Shown piece after piece: positions 51,628-60,050 of a DNA stretch of 64,000 nucleotides; within the stretch, counting starts at the first letter, position 1; each line of letters starts with the position of its first letter. The DNA lies in NCBI GenBank assembly GCA_016705685.1, contig JADJLB010000002.1, forward strand, positions 434,001 through 498,000. The letters are read 5' to 3'. The position numbers were made by a program, and so were the translations under genes. A model generated the notes under the pieces. The model was not told where the DNA came from. It was given only the letters and a program-made list of their open reading frames with translations, and did not search any database. This DNA comes from Propionivibrio sp. (lineage in GTDB: Bacteria; Pseudomonadota; Gammaproteobacteria; Burkholderiales; Rhodocyclaceae).

Positions 51628-52800
51628 ATGCACCGCATCCCCTACTGGCGACTTTCCGGGTTTTATTTTTTCTATTTCGCCTTTATCGGCGTGTTTCTGC
51701 CGTACTTCGGGCTGTATCTACAATCCCTGTCTTTTTCGGCTCTGGACATCAGTATTTTGATGTCGCAGATGCAGTTGATGCGGTTGTTCGGGCCCTATCT
51801 GTGGGGGGCGCTGGCGGACCGGATCGGCAAGAGGGTGCCGATCGTACGACTGGCTTGCCTGATGGCGTTGCTGGTTTCAACGTCCTTCTTCCTCATTCGG
51901 AGTTTTGAAGCTTTTCTTGTCGCCATGGCGGTGCTGGCCTTCTTCTGGTCGGCCTCGCTGCCACTGGTCGAAACGCTCACCTTTGAACATTTGCGTGAAG
52001 GTCCGGAGCGCTACAGCCGGATCAGGATCTGGGGATCAATCGGCTTCATCGCGACGGTCATGGGCGCTGGCGCCTTGCTCGATCTCCTGGAAATCACCAG
52101 CCTGCTGTGGATGATCGTGATTCCCCTGGTCGGGACAATGGCGTATGCCATGGCAATGCCCGAGGCAGAACCCGGCTTGCACCCGGCCGATCATCCCCCT
52201 GTGTGGGATATCCTGCGCCAAAGGCGAGTCCTGGCGCTTTTTTCGGCCTGTTTCTCGATGTCGGCAGCACACGGGGCGCTGTATGTTTTCTTTTCGATTT
52301 TCTTGTCCGACCATGGCTACAGCAAATCGGCAGTCGGCGGTTTGTGGTCATTGGGGGTGTTGGCCGAAATTGCCGTTTTCTTCTATATGTCGCGTTTGCA
52401 GCGCGTTTATTCCCTTCGCACCATTCTCTTGCTGAGTTTTTCTGCCGCTGTTTTGCGTTTCCTGATGATCGGCATGGGCGTTGAACTGCCCGTCATCATC
52501 GTGTTAGCGCAGCTTCTCCATGGCCTGACATTCGGCTCCTTCCATGCCGCAGCCATAACGGCGGTCAATCGCTGGTTTCCGGGACGCACCCGTTCGCGGG
52601 GGCAAGCGCTGTATTCCAGCCTGACCTTCGGTGCGGGCGGCTTGGTTGGTGGATTGATTAGTGGTTGGACCTGGGATCATCTTGGCGGCGCATTGACTTT
52701 TGCCCTGAGTTCATTTTTTGCGCTGGTCGGGCTGGTCCTGGTGACGATCTGGATTCCCGAAAAAGATGTTGTCATGCACCGGGCTTCCGCCGCGATTTGA
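51628..52800 (+). CDS. MFS transporter (HcaT/MFS_1-like)
   Basis: This 390-residue protein has about 12 predicted membrane segments and belongs to the 3-phenylpropionate transporter-like (HcaT) branch. It starts PYWRLSGFYFFYFAFIGVFL and has GALADRIGKRVPIVRLACL between TM2 and TM3. FEHLREGPERYSRIRIWGSI is the branch-specific loop, and GQALYSSLTFGAGGLVGGL is near TM11. The substrate is unknown. The gene is preceded closely by the YdcH-like gene. Confidence 0.83.
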   Translation: MHRIPYWRLSGFYFFYFAFIGVFLPYFGLYLQSLSFSALDISILMSQMQLMRLFGPYLWGALADRIGKRVPIVRLACLMALLVSTSFFLIRSFEAFLVAMAVLAFFWSASLPLVETLTFEHLREGPERYSRIRIWGSIGFIATVMGAGALLDLLEITSLLWMIVIPLVGTMAYAMAMPEAEPGLHPADHPPVWDILRQRRVLALFSACFSMSAAHGALYVFFSIFLSDHGYSKSAVGGLWSLGVLAEIAVFFYMSRLQRVYSLRTILLLSFSAAVLRFLMIGMGVELPVIIVLAQLLHGLTFGSFHAAAITAVNRWFPGRTRSRGQALYSSLTFGAGGLVGGLISGWTWDHLGGALTFALSSFFALVGLVLVTIWIPEKDVVMHRASAAI

Positions 52801-53085
52801 GCATCATTTCAAAATGCAATGGCCGCATGTTTTCATGGCAATCGGCCGCGTCCGGGGCAGTGTCCGACGCGGGCGGATTTCTTTGTTTTAATCCCGAGCA
52901 GAGTATGATAACGGCGGGTTCATCGGGTGCTCGCTGGTTGGAAGGTGCGAGGTGGCAGGGTAAACGCTGGGGATGGGATGCCCATTCAGCGCTGTCACAC
53001 CTTGCCTCGCTTCCCTCATAAGCGCACACTCCTTCTCGTCCAGCCGAGATTCCAGTACAACATAATGCTGTCGGAGAGGGATTCA

Positions 53086-54396
53086 ATGCTTAACAAGTTT
53101 CGTTCGAAAACACGAAAACTCATTCATGTATTGATACGAAAACTGATTTCCTGGTTGCCACGCAACCAGCGGTTTGCTGTGTTTCGTTCGTTTGCAGACT
53201 GCGATCCCGCGCCCAGCAAGCGGTTGATATTGAAGATCGCCGAAACCAAGGAGGAGCTCGAAGCCTGCTTCTCGGTTCTGCACGATGCCTACGTCGACAG
53301 CGGCTTCATGAAGCCCGATCCATCGGGCATGCGCGTGACGATCTACCATGCGCTGCCGACGACGACCACGCTTTGTGCCAAGTACGATGGCGAGGTGGTC
53401 GGGACGATTTCGCTGGTTCGTGAAAGCGCGCTGGGCGTTCCATTGCAAACCATCTTCGACATCACCCCCTTGCGCCAGAAGGAAGGCCATATCGCCGAAG
53501 TTTCGGCGCTGGCGATCCATCGCAAATTTCGGAAGACGGGGGGAAGTATCCTCTTCCCGTTGATGAAATTCATGTACGAGTACTGCACGACATTTTTCGA
53601 CACCCGGCATCTGGTCATTGCCGTCAATCCCAGTCACATCGAGATGTACGAATCGCTCCTTTTCTTCCGGCGATTGACGGCCAACATGGTCGAAAACTAC
53701 GACTTCGTGAATGGGGCGCCAGCGATCGGCGCTACCGTGGACCTTAAAGAGGCTCTTGACGTCTTCCGCAAGCACTATTCGTCGAAACCGCCGCACCGTA
53801 ATTTGTATGCCTACTTCACGCAAGTCAAAATGCCCAATATCCAGTTCCCCAATCGCCGGTTTTATACGACCAACGACCCGGTACTGACACCCGAACTCCT
53901 CGATCATTTTTTCAATGTGCGTACGAAGACATTTGAGAATTTAAGCGAACGCAAGAAAGCTTTGCTCCATTCAATCTACGATCTGCCGGAGTACTGGGCC
54001 GTGCTTCCCGCGCTGCCCGACAGTGCCGACGTCATACCAATTCGTCGTCATCAACGCTTCTCGGTGAAATGCCCAGGCCGTATCGCTATCGCGACCCCCG
54101 CCGGCGGTACGCAGGAAATCGTGATTGAAGTAATCGAAGTGTCCCGCTACGGATTTCAGGCGCGTGCACGTGCCCCCCTTCCTCTCAATACCTGGTGTGA
54201 CATGACCATTCAGGTGGGGCGAGCCGATATAGCGCATTTTCGTGCGTTGGCACTGCGCGAAAATGAAAACGGCTTCAATGGGTTTTACGGTTTTCGTCTC
54301 GGCGAACCCGATATCATCTGGCAAAAATTCGTGTCCGCGCTGTATCGGAGCGTCACCTACAACGACCTGGACGCCGCGACACGGTTTCTAAACTGA
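53086..54396 (+). CDS. FeeM-like N-acyltransferase fused to a PilZ domain
   Basis: This 436-residue protein combines an N-terminal GNAT-fold domain of the N-acyl amino acid synthase FeeM/autoinducer-synthase type (about residues 40-260) with a C-terminal PilZ domain (about 317-425). The first has AETKEELEACFSVLHDAYVD, VVGTISLVRESALGVPLQTI and EGHIAEVSALAIHRKFRKTG. The PilZ half has the RxxxR motif in IPIRRHQRFSV and EVSRYGF, where Glu replaces the usual Asp/Asn of the (D/N)xSxxG motif. Acylation of an amino acid under c-di-GMP control is inferred. The ATG at 53086 has GGAGAGGG six bases upstream. Confidence 0.78.
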   Translation: MLNKFRSKTRKLIHVLIRKLISWLPRNQRFAVFRSFADCDPAPSKRLILKIAETKEELEACFSVLHDAYVDSGFMKPDPSGMRVTIYHALPTTTTLCAKYDGEVVGTISLVRESALGVPLQTIFDITPLRQKEGHIAEVSALAIHRKFRKTGGSILFPLMKFMYEYCTTFFDTRHLVIAVNPSHIEMYESLLFFRRLTANMVENYDFVNGAPAIGATVDLKEALDVFRKHYSSKPPHRNLYAYFTQVKMPNIQFPNRRFYTTNDPVLTPELLDHFFNVRTKTFENLSERKKALLHSIYDLPEYWAVLPALPDSADVIPIRRHQRFSVKCPGRIAIATPAGGTQEIVIEVIEVSRYGFQARARAPLPLNTWCDMTIQVGRADIAHFRALALRENENGFNGFYGFRLGEPDIIWQKFVSALYRSVTYNDLDAATRFLN

Positions 54397-54646
54397 GCAG
54401 TGATCGATTTGTGGTTGTGCAATACACAAGGTTGACGGGATGATTATCAAGATGTCCCAGTTCGGCCAATAACGGCCCCTCAGAAAACTGCGCCATTGCG
54501 GACACTCGCACTCAACCAGAGCAGCAGAATGAAGTCTTGATATTCTATATGGTTCACGGCACGATGCCGCCAATGGATGATATTTTTCTACAGCGTCGTT
54601 GGACGTCAGAGTTTCCGCCGCAATTGAACACGCGTGGCGTTGAATC

Positions 54647-55468
54647 TTGAGACCTACTGTTCTTCTGGCGTATTGTGTAATGTCTCTTCCGGTTTTTGCT
54701 CAAGTGGCGACTCCGGAAGCAGCGTTGACCTTCTCATGTGACGTTGCAAAAGCGACGCGATGCCTCGCTGGCGCGTACGCCCCCGGCCGGAAAGTTCTGA
54801 TCGCTGCGTGGTCCAAGCAAATCTGTGAAACTCGAACAGACAAGGTTGTGTCGCTCACTGGACCAGAGGGAACGGAAACAGTAACAACTCTCGAAAATAG
54901 TCCCGGTTGCGACTACGCTGAGCGGAGCCTTCCTGCCGCGCTCCTCGACGCCCCAGCGACCACAGCGGTTTTGCTCCCCACCGAGGATTCAGATTCGCCC
55001 TTGGCCGATCAGGCATTTGCCTCCTCAGATCTGCGAACAACGATCAAAGAGATGTACAACGGAAAAGGCCCGGATATTGGAGAAATGCCCAAGGTGATTG
55101 GGTTTGGGGATGACGCGAGCTTTCGCCTGATTCAATTCAGATACCGAGAGTACAACCTGACGATGGACTCGGAGTCTGGAGCCGCCGCCGCATGGCTCCA
55201 CGAGGAAGACTTTCAAGTCCTGGATGGCCTATTCGGAAACACTCGCAGCATGTACCTGCTTGCTGCTGGTCAAACTCGATTTCTTGGCTATCTTGCTATG
55301 GATGGTTCGCGCTGCGAAGACATAAGGGCAATCATTTACGAGGTGGGCGACGACACTTTGGTAAAACGTCTCGACACAAGGATGTCGCGCTTCATTTCTT
55401 GCCCGCAGAAGCAAAAGCCTTCGAGTAGCAAGCTCAGTCACAATGCAAGACCTGATCTTGGTACATAG
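54647..55468 (+). CDS. Hypothetical secreted protein
   Basis: This protein of about 273 residues has a signal peptide (LLAYCVMSLPVFAQ) and no recognised family. The assumed start is a TTG at 54647; an ATG at 54680 is the alternative. The mature part contains six or so Cys (TFSCDVAKATRCLAGAY, CETRTDKVV, PGCDYAERSL, SRCEDIRAII and FISCPQKQ), so disulfides are likely. Its GC content is lower than neighbouring genes. It may be recently acquired. No neighbour suggests a role; 54397-54646 has no features. Confidence 0.55.
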   Translation: MRPTVLLAYCVMSLPVFAQVATPEAALTFSCDVAKATRCLAGAYAPGRKVLIAAWSKQICETRTDKVVSLTGPEGTETVTTLENSPGCDYAERSLPAALLDAPATTAVLLPTEDSDSPLADQAFASSDLRTTIKEMYNGKGPDIGEMPKVIGFGDDASFRLIQFRYREYNLTMDSESGAAAAWLHEEDFQVLDGLFGNTRSMYLLAAGQTRFLGYLAMDGSRCEDIRAIIYEVGDDTLVKRLDTRMSRFISCPQKQKPSSSKLSHNARPDLGT

Positions 55469-55688
55469 CGCGGGGGACCGTATGAAACTGACGTCCAAGC
55501 CGCGCTTCGAGGGGGGCTTCAGACTAAACGCTGAACATCCGCTTTTCCAAAGCTTGACAGGCTGCAACGGGCACAACTGAGGCAGTCAAGAAGACCACAA
55601 GCCCATCATAAATCGCCGCTACATGCTGCAACACGCAATGGTTGCCGAAGGTGAAACACCGAATACCGGTCCCCTTCACTTTGTCGTG

Positions 55689-55748
55689 ATTGGTGCGCAA
55701 TGCACCAATCCTGAAATCGTGCACGCCACATTGCACAAAAACGGTGCG
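55689..55748. promoter_or_regulatory. NtrC-like binding site and adjacent palindrome upstream of nirB
   Basis: TGCAC-AAAAACG-GTGC (55732-55747) fits the NtrC pattern GCAC-N7-GTGC. About 40 bases upstream is the perfect palindrome ATTGGTGC-GCAAT-GCACCAAT (55689-55709). Both lie 65-125 bases before the sigma54 promoter at 55812, the usual enhancer distance. The remaining bases of 55469-55811 carry no gene that I can support. Confidence 0.6.
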
Positions 55749-55811
55749 AACGTACCTGTCTGGTCCCCCAGGTATTTACTAAAAGCCCTATGTAACAACG
55801 TGTTGTGAGGG

Positions 55812-55827
55812 TGGCACGGCGATTGCA
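55812..55827 (+). promoter_or_regulatory. Sigma54 promoter of the nirBD operon
   Basis: TGGCACGGCGATTGCA is an essentially perfect -24/-12 element: TGGCACG, four bases and TTGCA, with GG and GC 10 bases apart. The transcript would start near 55838, about 30 bases before the nirB ATG at 55868. Confidence 0.88.
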
Positions 55828-55867
55828 GTAAGTCCCTTATCAATAGGGAATTACTGGAGTCTTGAAG

Positions 55868-58297
55868 ATGAGCAAACCCAAACTGGTGATGGTCGGCAAC
55901 GGCATGGCGGGCGTGCGCACGCTCGAAGAATTGCTGAAGATTTCACCGGATCATTACGACATCACCGTCTTCGGTGCCGAGCCGCATCCGAATTACAACC
56001 GCATATTGCTTTCGCCGGTGCTGGCCGGGGAAATGTCGGTACAGGACATCATTCTGAACGATCACTCATGGTACGCCGACAACGGCATCAAGCTGCATGT
56101 CGGGAATGCGGTTTCGAAAATCGATCGCGTGAGACGCAAGGTGATCGCCGAAGACGGAACCGAAGAATCCTATGACCGGCTGCTGTTAGCCACCGGTTCC
56201 GTCCCGTTCATGCTGCCCATTCCGGGCAATGAGATGCCTGGCGTCATTTCGTATCGCGACATCAAGGATACGGATGAAATGATCGATGCGGCGAAGCGCT
56301 ACCGGCATGCGGTCGTCATCGGCGGGGGGTTGCTCGGTCTGGAGGCGGCGAACGGCCTCAAGCTTCGTGGCATGGATGTGACGGTGGTGCACGCCGCCGG
56401 CTGGTTGCTGGAGCGTCAGCTCGATGCTACCGCCGGGAAAATGCTGCAAAAGTCGCTGGAAGATCGGGGGCTGAAATTCCTTCTGGAGAAAATGACCGAA
56501 GCGCTGATTTCAGGTGAAAGCGGTCGGGTTGCGGCGGTTCGTTTCAAGGACGGCATGCAGATCCCGGCAGATCTGGTGGTCATGGCTGTGGGCATTCGCC
56601 CGAATACGGCGCTGGCCGAGTCGGCCGGAATTTATTGCAATCGCGGCATTGTGGTCAATGACACGATGCAAACCTACGACCCGAAGGTCTATGCGGTTGG
56701 CGAGTGCGTGGCGCACCGGGGGGTTGCCTACGGATTGGTGGCGCCGCTTTTTGAGCAGGGCAAGGTGGCGGCCAACCATCTGGCCAACTTCGGCATCGGT
56801 CGGTATACCGGCTCGGTGACTTCGACCAAGCTGAAAGTCACGGGGATCGATCTGTTCTCCGCCGGCGATTTTACCGGCAGTGCGGATACCGAGGAAATCG
56901 TCCTCAACGACGCCGGTGGGGGCGTTTACAAGAAGCTGGTCATCAAGGACAACAGATTGGTTGGCGGCGTGCTCTACGGCGATACCGCGGACGGACCGTG
57001 GTACTTCCAGATGCTTCGCGATGGCCAGGATATCCACGAAATCCGCGACCATCTGCTGTTTGGCCAGTCGCATGTCGGCGACGTCGGCCATCAGGGCCAT
57101 AGCAAGGCCGCGGCAATGGCCGACAGTGCCGAGGTGTGCGGCTGCAACGGCATCACCAAAGGCACGATCGTCAAGGCGATCAAGGAAAAAGGTCTGTTTA
57201 CGCTCGACGATATCAAGAAGCACACCAAGGCGTCATCGTCCTGCGGTTCCTGCGCCAACCTGTGCGAACAGATTCTTTCGGCGACCATCGGCGGTGCTTA
57301 CACGCCGGCGGCGTCGAACAAGAAGGCGGTGTGCCCGTGTACCGATCATTCGCATCAGGAAGTTCGCGACACGATTCGCAAACAGCATCTGGTGCGGATC
57401 GCCGACATCATGCACTTCATGGAATGGAAGACGCCCGACGGCTGCGACAAATGTCGTCCGGCGCTCAATTACTATCTGATCTCGACCTGGCCGAAAGAGG
57501 CCAAGGATGACCCACGTTCGCGTTATATCAATGAACGTGCCCATGCCAACATTCAAAAAGACGGCACTTACTCGGTCGTACCGCGCATGTGGGGAGGCCT
57601 GACGACTTCGGCCGAGCTGCGGCGGATCGCCGATGTCGCCGAAAAATATCAGGTGCCGACGATCAAGGTGACCGGCGGGCAACGCATCGACCTGCTCGGC
57701 ATCAAAAAGGAAGATCTGATCGGCGTCTGGAGGGATCTCGACATGCCATCCGGGCATGCCTATGGCAAATCGATCCGCACGGTGAAAACCTGCGTGGGCA
57801 TGGAGCACTGTCGCTTCGGAACACAGCTGGCGATGAGCATGGGCATCAAACTGGAAAAGATGCTCTTCGACATGTATGCGCCGCACAAGGTCAAGCTCGC
57901 CGTTTCGGGCTGCCCGCGCAATTGCGCCGAAGCCGGAATCAAGGATGTGGGCGTGATCGGCGTCGATTCCGGTTATGAGCTTTATGTCGGTGGCAACGGC
58001 GGCATCAAGACCGAGGTGGCGCAATTCTTCGTCAAGGTCAAGAGCGACGAGGAGGTGATGGAGTACTCCGGCGCCTTCCTGCAACTCTATCGCGAAGAAG
58101 GCTTTTATCTCGAACGCACCTGTCATTACCTCGAGCGCGTCGGTCTCGATCACGCCAAGAGCAAAGTGGTCGAAGACGAGGACAACCGCAAGGCACTTTA
58201 TTCGCGTTTGCTGGCCGAATTGAAGGATGCCAAGGATCCCTGGGCTGAACGCGTCGCCGGGGTGGCGAAGCAGGAATACGAGGCGTTGTCGGTTTGA
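55868..58297 (+). CDS. nirB: Assimilatory nitrite reductase, large subunit
   Basis: This 809-residue cytosolic enzyme reduces nitrite to ammonium with NAD(P)H. Residues about 1-310 are the FAD/NAD(P) domain (VMVGNGMAGVRTLEELL, VIGGGLLGLEAANGLKLRGM). The BFD-like [2Fe-2S] domain sits near 420-470 (CGCNGITKGT and SSCGSCANLCEQIL). The siroheme/4Fe-4S domain fills the rest, with TCVGMEHCRFGTQL and SGCPRNCAEAGIKDVGVIG carrying the four Cys. The ATG at 55868 has GGAG nine bases upstream. It heads the sigma54/NtrC-like operon; nirD follows after a repeat element. Confidence 0.94.
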   Translation: MSKPKLVMVGNGMAGVRTLEELLKISPDHYDITVFGAEPHPNYNRILLSPVLAGEMSVQDIILNDHSWYADNGIKLHVGNAVSKIDRVRRKVIAEDGTEESYDRLLLATGSVPFMLPIPGNEMPGVISYRDIKDTDEMIDAAKRYRHAVVIGGGLLGLEAANGLKLRGMDVTVVHAAGWLLERQLDATAGKMLQKSLEDRGLKFLLEKMTEALISGESGRVAAVRFKDGMQIPADLVVMAVGIRPNTALAESAGIYCNRGIVVNDTMQTYDPKVYAVGECVAHRGVAYGLVAPLFEQGKVAANHLANFGIGRYTGSVTSTKLKVTGIDLFSAGDFTGSADTEEIVLNDAGGGVYKKLVIKDNRLVGGVLYGDTADGPWYFQMLRDGQDIHEIRDHLLFGQSHVGDVGHQGHSKAAAMADSAEVCGCNGITKGTIVKAIKEKGLFTLDDIKKHTKASSSCGSCANLCEQILSATIGGAYTPAASNKKAVCPCTDHSHQEVRDTIRKQHLVRIADIMHFMEWKTPDGCDKCRPALNYYLISTWPKEAKDDPRSRYINERAHANIQKDGTYSVVPRMWGGLTTSAELRRIADVAEKYQVPTIKVTGGQRIDLLGIKKEDLIGVWRDLDMPSGHAYGKSIRTVKTCVGMEHCRFGTQLAMSMGIKLEKMLFDMYAPHKVKLAVSGCPRNCAEAGIKDVGVIGVDSGYELYVGGNGGIKTEVAQFFVKVKSDEEVMEYSGAFLQLYREEGFYLERTCHYLERVGLDHAKSKVVEDEDNRKALYSRLLAELKDAKDPWAERVAGVAKQEYEALSV

Positions 58298-58311
58298 GGT
58301 TTCTAACCGCT

Positions 58312-58441
58312 TTCAACACGGAGAGCACGGAGGCACAGAGAACACAGAGAAAAACATTGCACGACATCGAAACGACATTGCTTGTCCTGCTTCTTTCTTC
58401 TTTCCGTGATCTCCGTGTCTCTGTGTTTTCTGTGTTGAAGG
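58312..58441. repeat. Dispersed inverted repeat, copy B
   Basis: This element lies inside the nirB-nirD gap. The left arm (58312-58354) contains CACGGAG and CACAGAG units. The right arm (58402-58441) is an imperfect complement, with TTCAACAC near one end matching GTGTTGAA at the other. The 13-mer CACAGAGAAAAAC (58343-58355) is identical in copy A. Because it sits within an operon, it may affect mRNA processing or differential expression of nirB and nirD. Confidence 0.65.
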
Positions 58442-58470
58442 AGTTTGGGTTTCAAGTATCGGAGAAAGAA

Positions 58471-58779
58471 ATGGCTGACTGGAAGATGATCTGCACCCTT
58501 GAGGATATTCCGCGACTCGGGTCGCGCGTCGTGACATCGGCAGAGGGCGATATCGCTGTCTTTCGCACGTCGAGCGATGAAGTCTTCGCGCTACGCGACA
58601 AGTGCCCGCATAAAGGGGGGCCGATCTCACAGGGGATGGTTCATGGGACGCAGGTCACTTGTCCATTGCACGGCTGGAAGCTGCATCTCGATTCCGGCGA
58701 GGTGGTCGCACCGGATATCGGGTGCGCGCGTCGCTACCCGACCCGAATCGACGGCATGGCCGTTTACCTTGAAATCTGA
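58471..58779 (+). CDS. nirD: Assimilatory nitrite reductase, small subunit
   Basis: This 102-residue protein has a Rieske-type fold and partners NirB. It reads MADWKMICTLEDIPRLGSRV and has the [2Fe-2S] ligand pair CPHKGGPISQG and CPLHGWKLHLD. The length is normal. The ATG at 58471 has GGAGAAAG upstream; the longer reading frame through the repeat is not real. It is 21 bases upstream of the nitrate transporter gene. Confidence 0.92.
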   Translation: MADWKMICTLEDIPRLGSRVVTSAEGDIAVFRTSSDEVFALRDKCPHKGGPISQGMVHGTQVTCPLHGWKLHLDSGEVVAPDIGCARRYPTRIDGMAVYLEI

Positions 58780-58800
58780 AATCTCGAAAGGACACTGAAC

Positions 58801-60018
58801 ATGGCTGCTGATAGATCGTTCTGGCAGGCCGGGCATCGCCCGACGCTCCTTGCCGCATTCCTGTATTTTGATCTGGCTTTCATGGTCTGGGTCATGCTCG
58901 GCCCGCTCGGCGTCCAGATCGCCAAGGATCTTGCGCTGACGCATTCCCAGAAGGGATTGATGGTGGCGACGCCGGTGTTGTCCGGCGCCATCCTGCGTAT
59001 CGTCATGGGGCTGCTGGTTGATCACCTCAAGCCGAAGATGGCGGGCGCCATTGGTCAAGTAACCGTCATCGCCTCCCTGTTCGTCGCCTGGTATTTCGGC
59101 ATTCACAGCTACGAGCAGACGCTGGTTCTGGGCGCATTCCTTGGCGTAGCCGGAGCCTCCTTCGCGGTGGCGCTGCCACTGGCGTCGCGCTGGTATCCGC
59201 CGGAACATCAAGGCACGGCGCTGGGAATTGCCGGCGCCGGCAATTCGGGTACGGCAATTGCCGCATTGATTGCGCCGAGCCTGGCCATTGCCTATGGCTG
59301 GACAAACGTCTTTGGCCTGGCCTTGATCCCGCTGGTTCTGGTTTTCGTCTTTTACCTGATAGTCGCCAAGGATGCGCCGGAGTGCCCGGCGCCGAAGTCG
59401 CTTGCCGAATACATGAAGGTCCTCAAGGACAAGGATTCCTGGTGGTTCATGTTCTTCTATTCGGTCACCTTTGGTGGATTTGTCGGTCTGGCCTCTTCGC
59501 TGACGATCTACTTCAATACCCAATACGGCCTCGACGCCAAAATGGCCGGATTCTTCACTGCCGCCTGTGTCTTTGCCGGCTCGCTGGTGCGCCCGATTGG
59601 CGGCAACGTGGCCGATCGCATCGGCGGCATCAAGAGCCTCTCGGTGATGTATGTCGTGGCGGCGCTGTTTCTGACGCTCGTCAGTTTTGGCTTGCCGGAG
59701 GCCTGGATGGCGCTTGCTGCCTTTGTTTGCGCCATGCTGGCTCTCGGCATGGGCAATGGTGCGGTGTTTCAACTGGTGCCACAGCGCTTCCGCAAGGAAA
59801 TCGGCGTGATGACCGGCCTGGTCGGCATGGCCGGCGGCGTAGGCGGCTTTTACCTGGCTTCCTCGCTGGGTTACGCCAAGCAGGCAACGGGCAGCTATCA
59901 GATCGGTTTCCTGATTTTTGCCGCACTGGCTGTTCTGGCGCTGGCCGGCCTGACCGGAGTGAAAACCCGTTGGAGAACAACATGGGGCGCTGCACACCTG
60001 ACCGCTGCTAGAATATAA
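58801..60018 (+). CDS. Nitrate/nitrite transporter (NarK/NasA family)
   Basis: This 405-residue MFS protein has about 12 membrane segments and the nitrate-porter signature GIAGAGNSGTAIAALIAPSL in TM5. GVAGASFAVALPLASRWYPP comes before it, and a second signature-like GMAGGVGGFYLASSLGYAKQ in TM11. This is the assimilatory NNP branch typical of nas operons. It probably imports nitrate or nitrite for reduction by NirBD. No nitrate reductase catalytic gene lies in the window. It is 33 bases upstream of the kinase-phosphatase gene. Confidence 0.88.
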   Translation: MAADRSFWQAGHRPTLLAAFLYFDLAFMVWVMLGPLGVQIAKDLALTHSQKGLMVATPVLSGAILRIVMGLLVDHLKPKMAGAIGQVTVIASLFVAWYFGIHSYEQTLVLGAFLGVAGASFAVALPLASRWYPPEHQGTALGIAGAGNSGTAIAALIAPSLAIAYGWTNVFGLALIPLVLVFVFYLIVAKDAPECPAPKSLAEYMKVLKDKDSWWFMFFYSVTFGGFVGLASSLTIYFNTQYGLDAKMAGFFTAACVFAGSLVRPIGGNVADRIGGIKSLSVMYVVAALFLTLVSFGLPEAWMALAAFVCAMLALGMGNGAVFQLVPQRFRKEIGVMTGLVGMAGGVGGFYLASSLGYAKQATGSYQIGFLIFAALAVLALAGLTGVKTRWRTTWGAAHLTAARI

Positions 60019-60050
60019 GCCCTTTCAATGCGGGGTGGGCAAACCCACTT

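Noticed and set aside
60035-60048. GTGGG-CAAA-CCCAC hairpin before the kinase gene as a terminator
   Set aside because: The stem is only five pairs and no T run follows.
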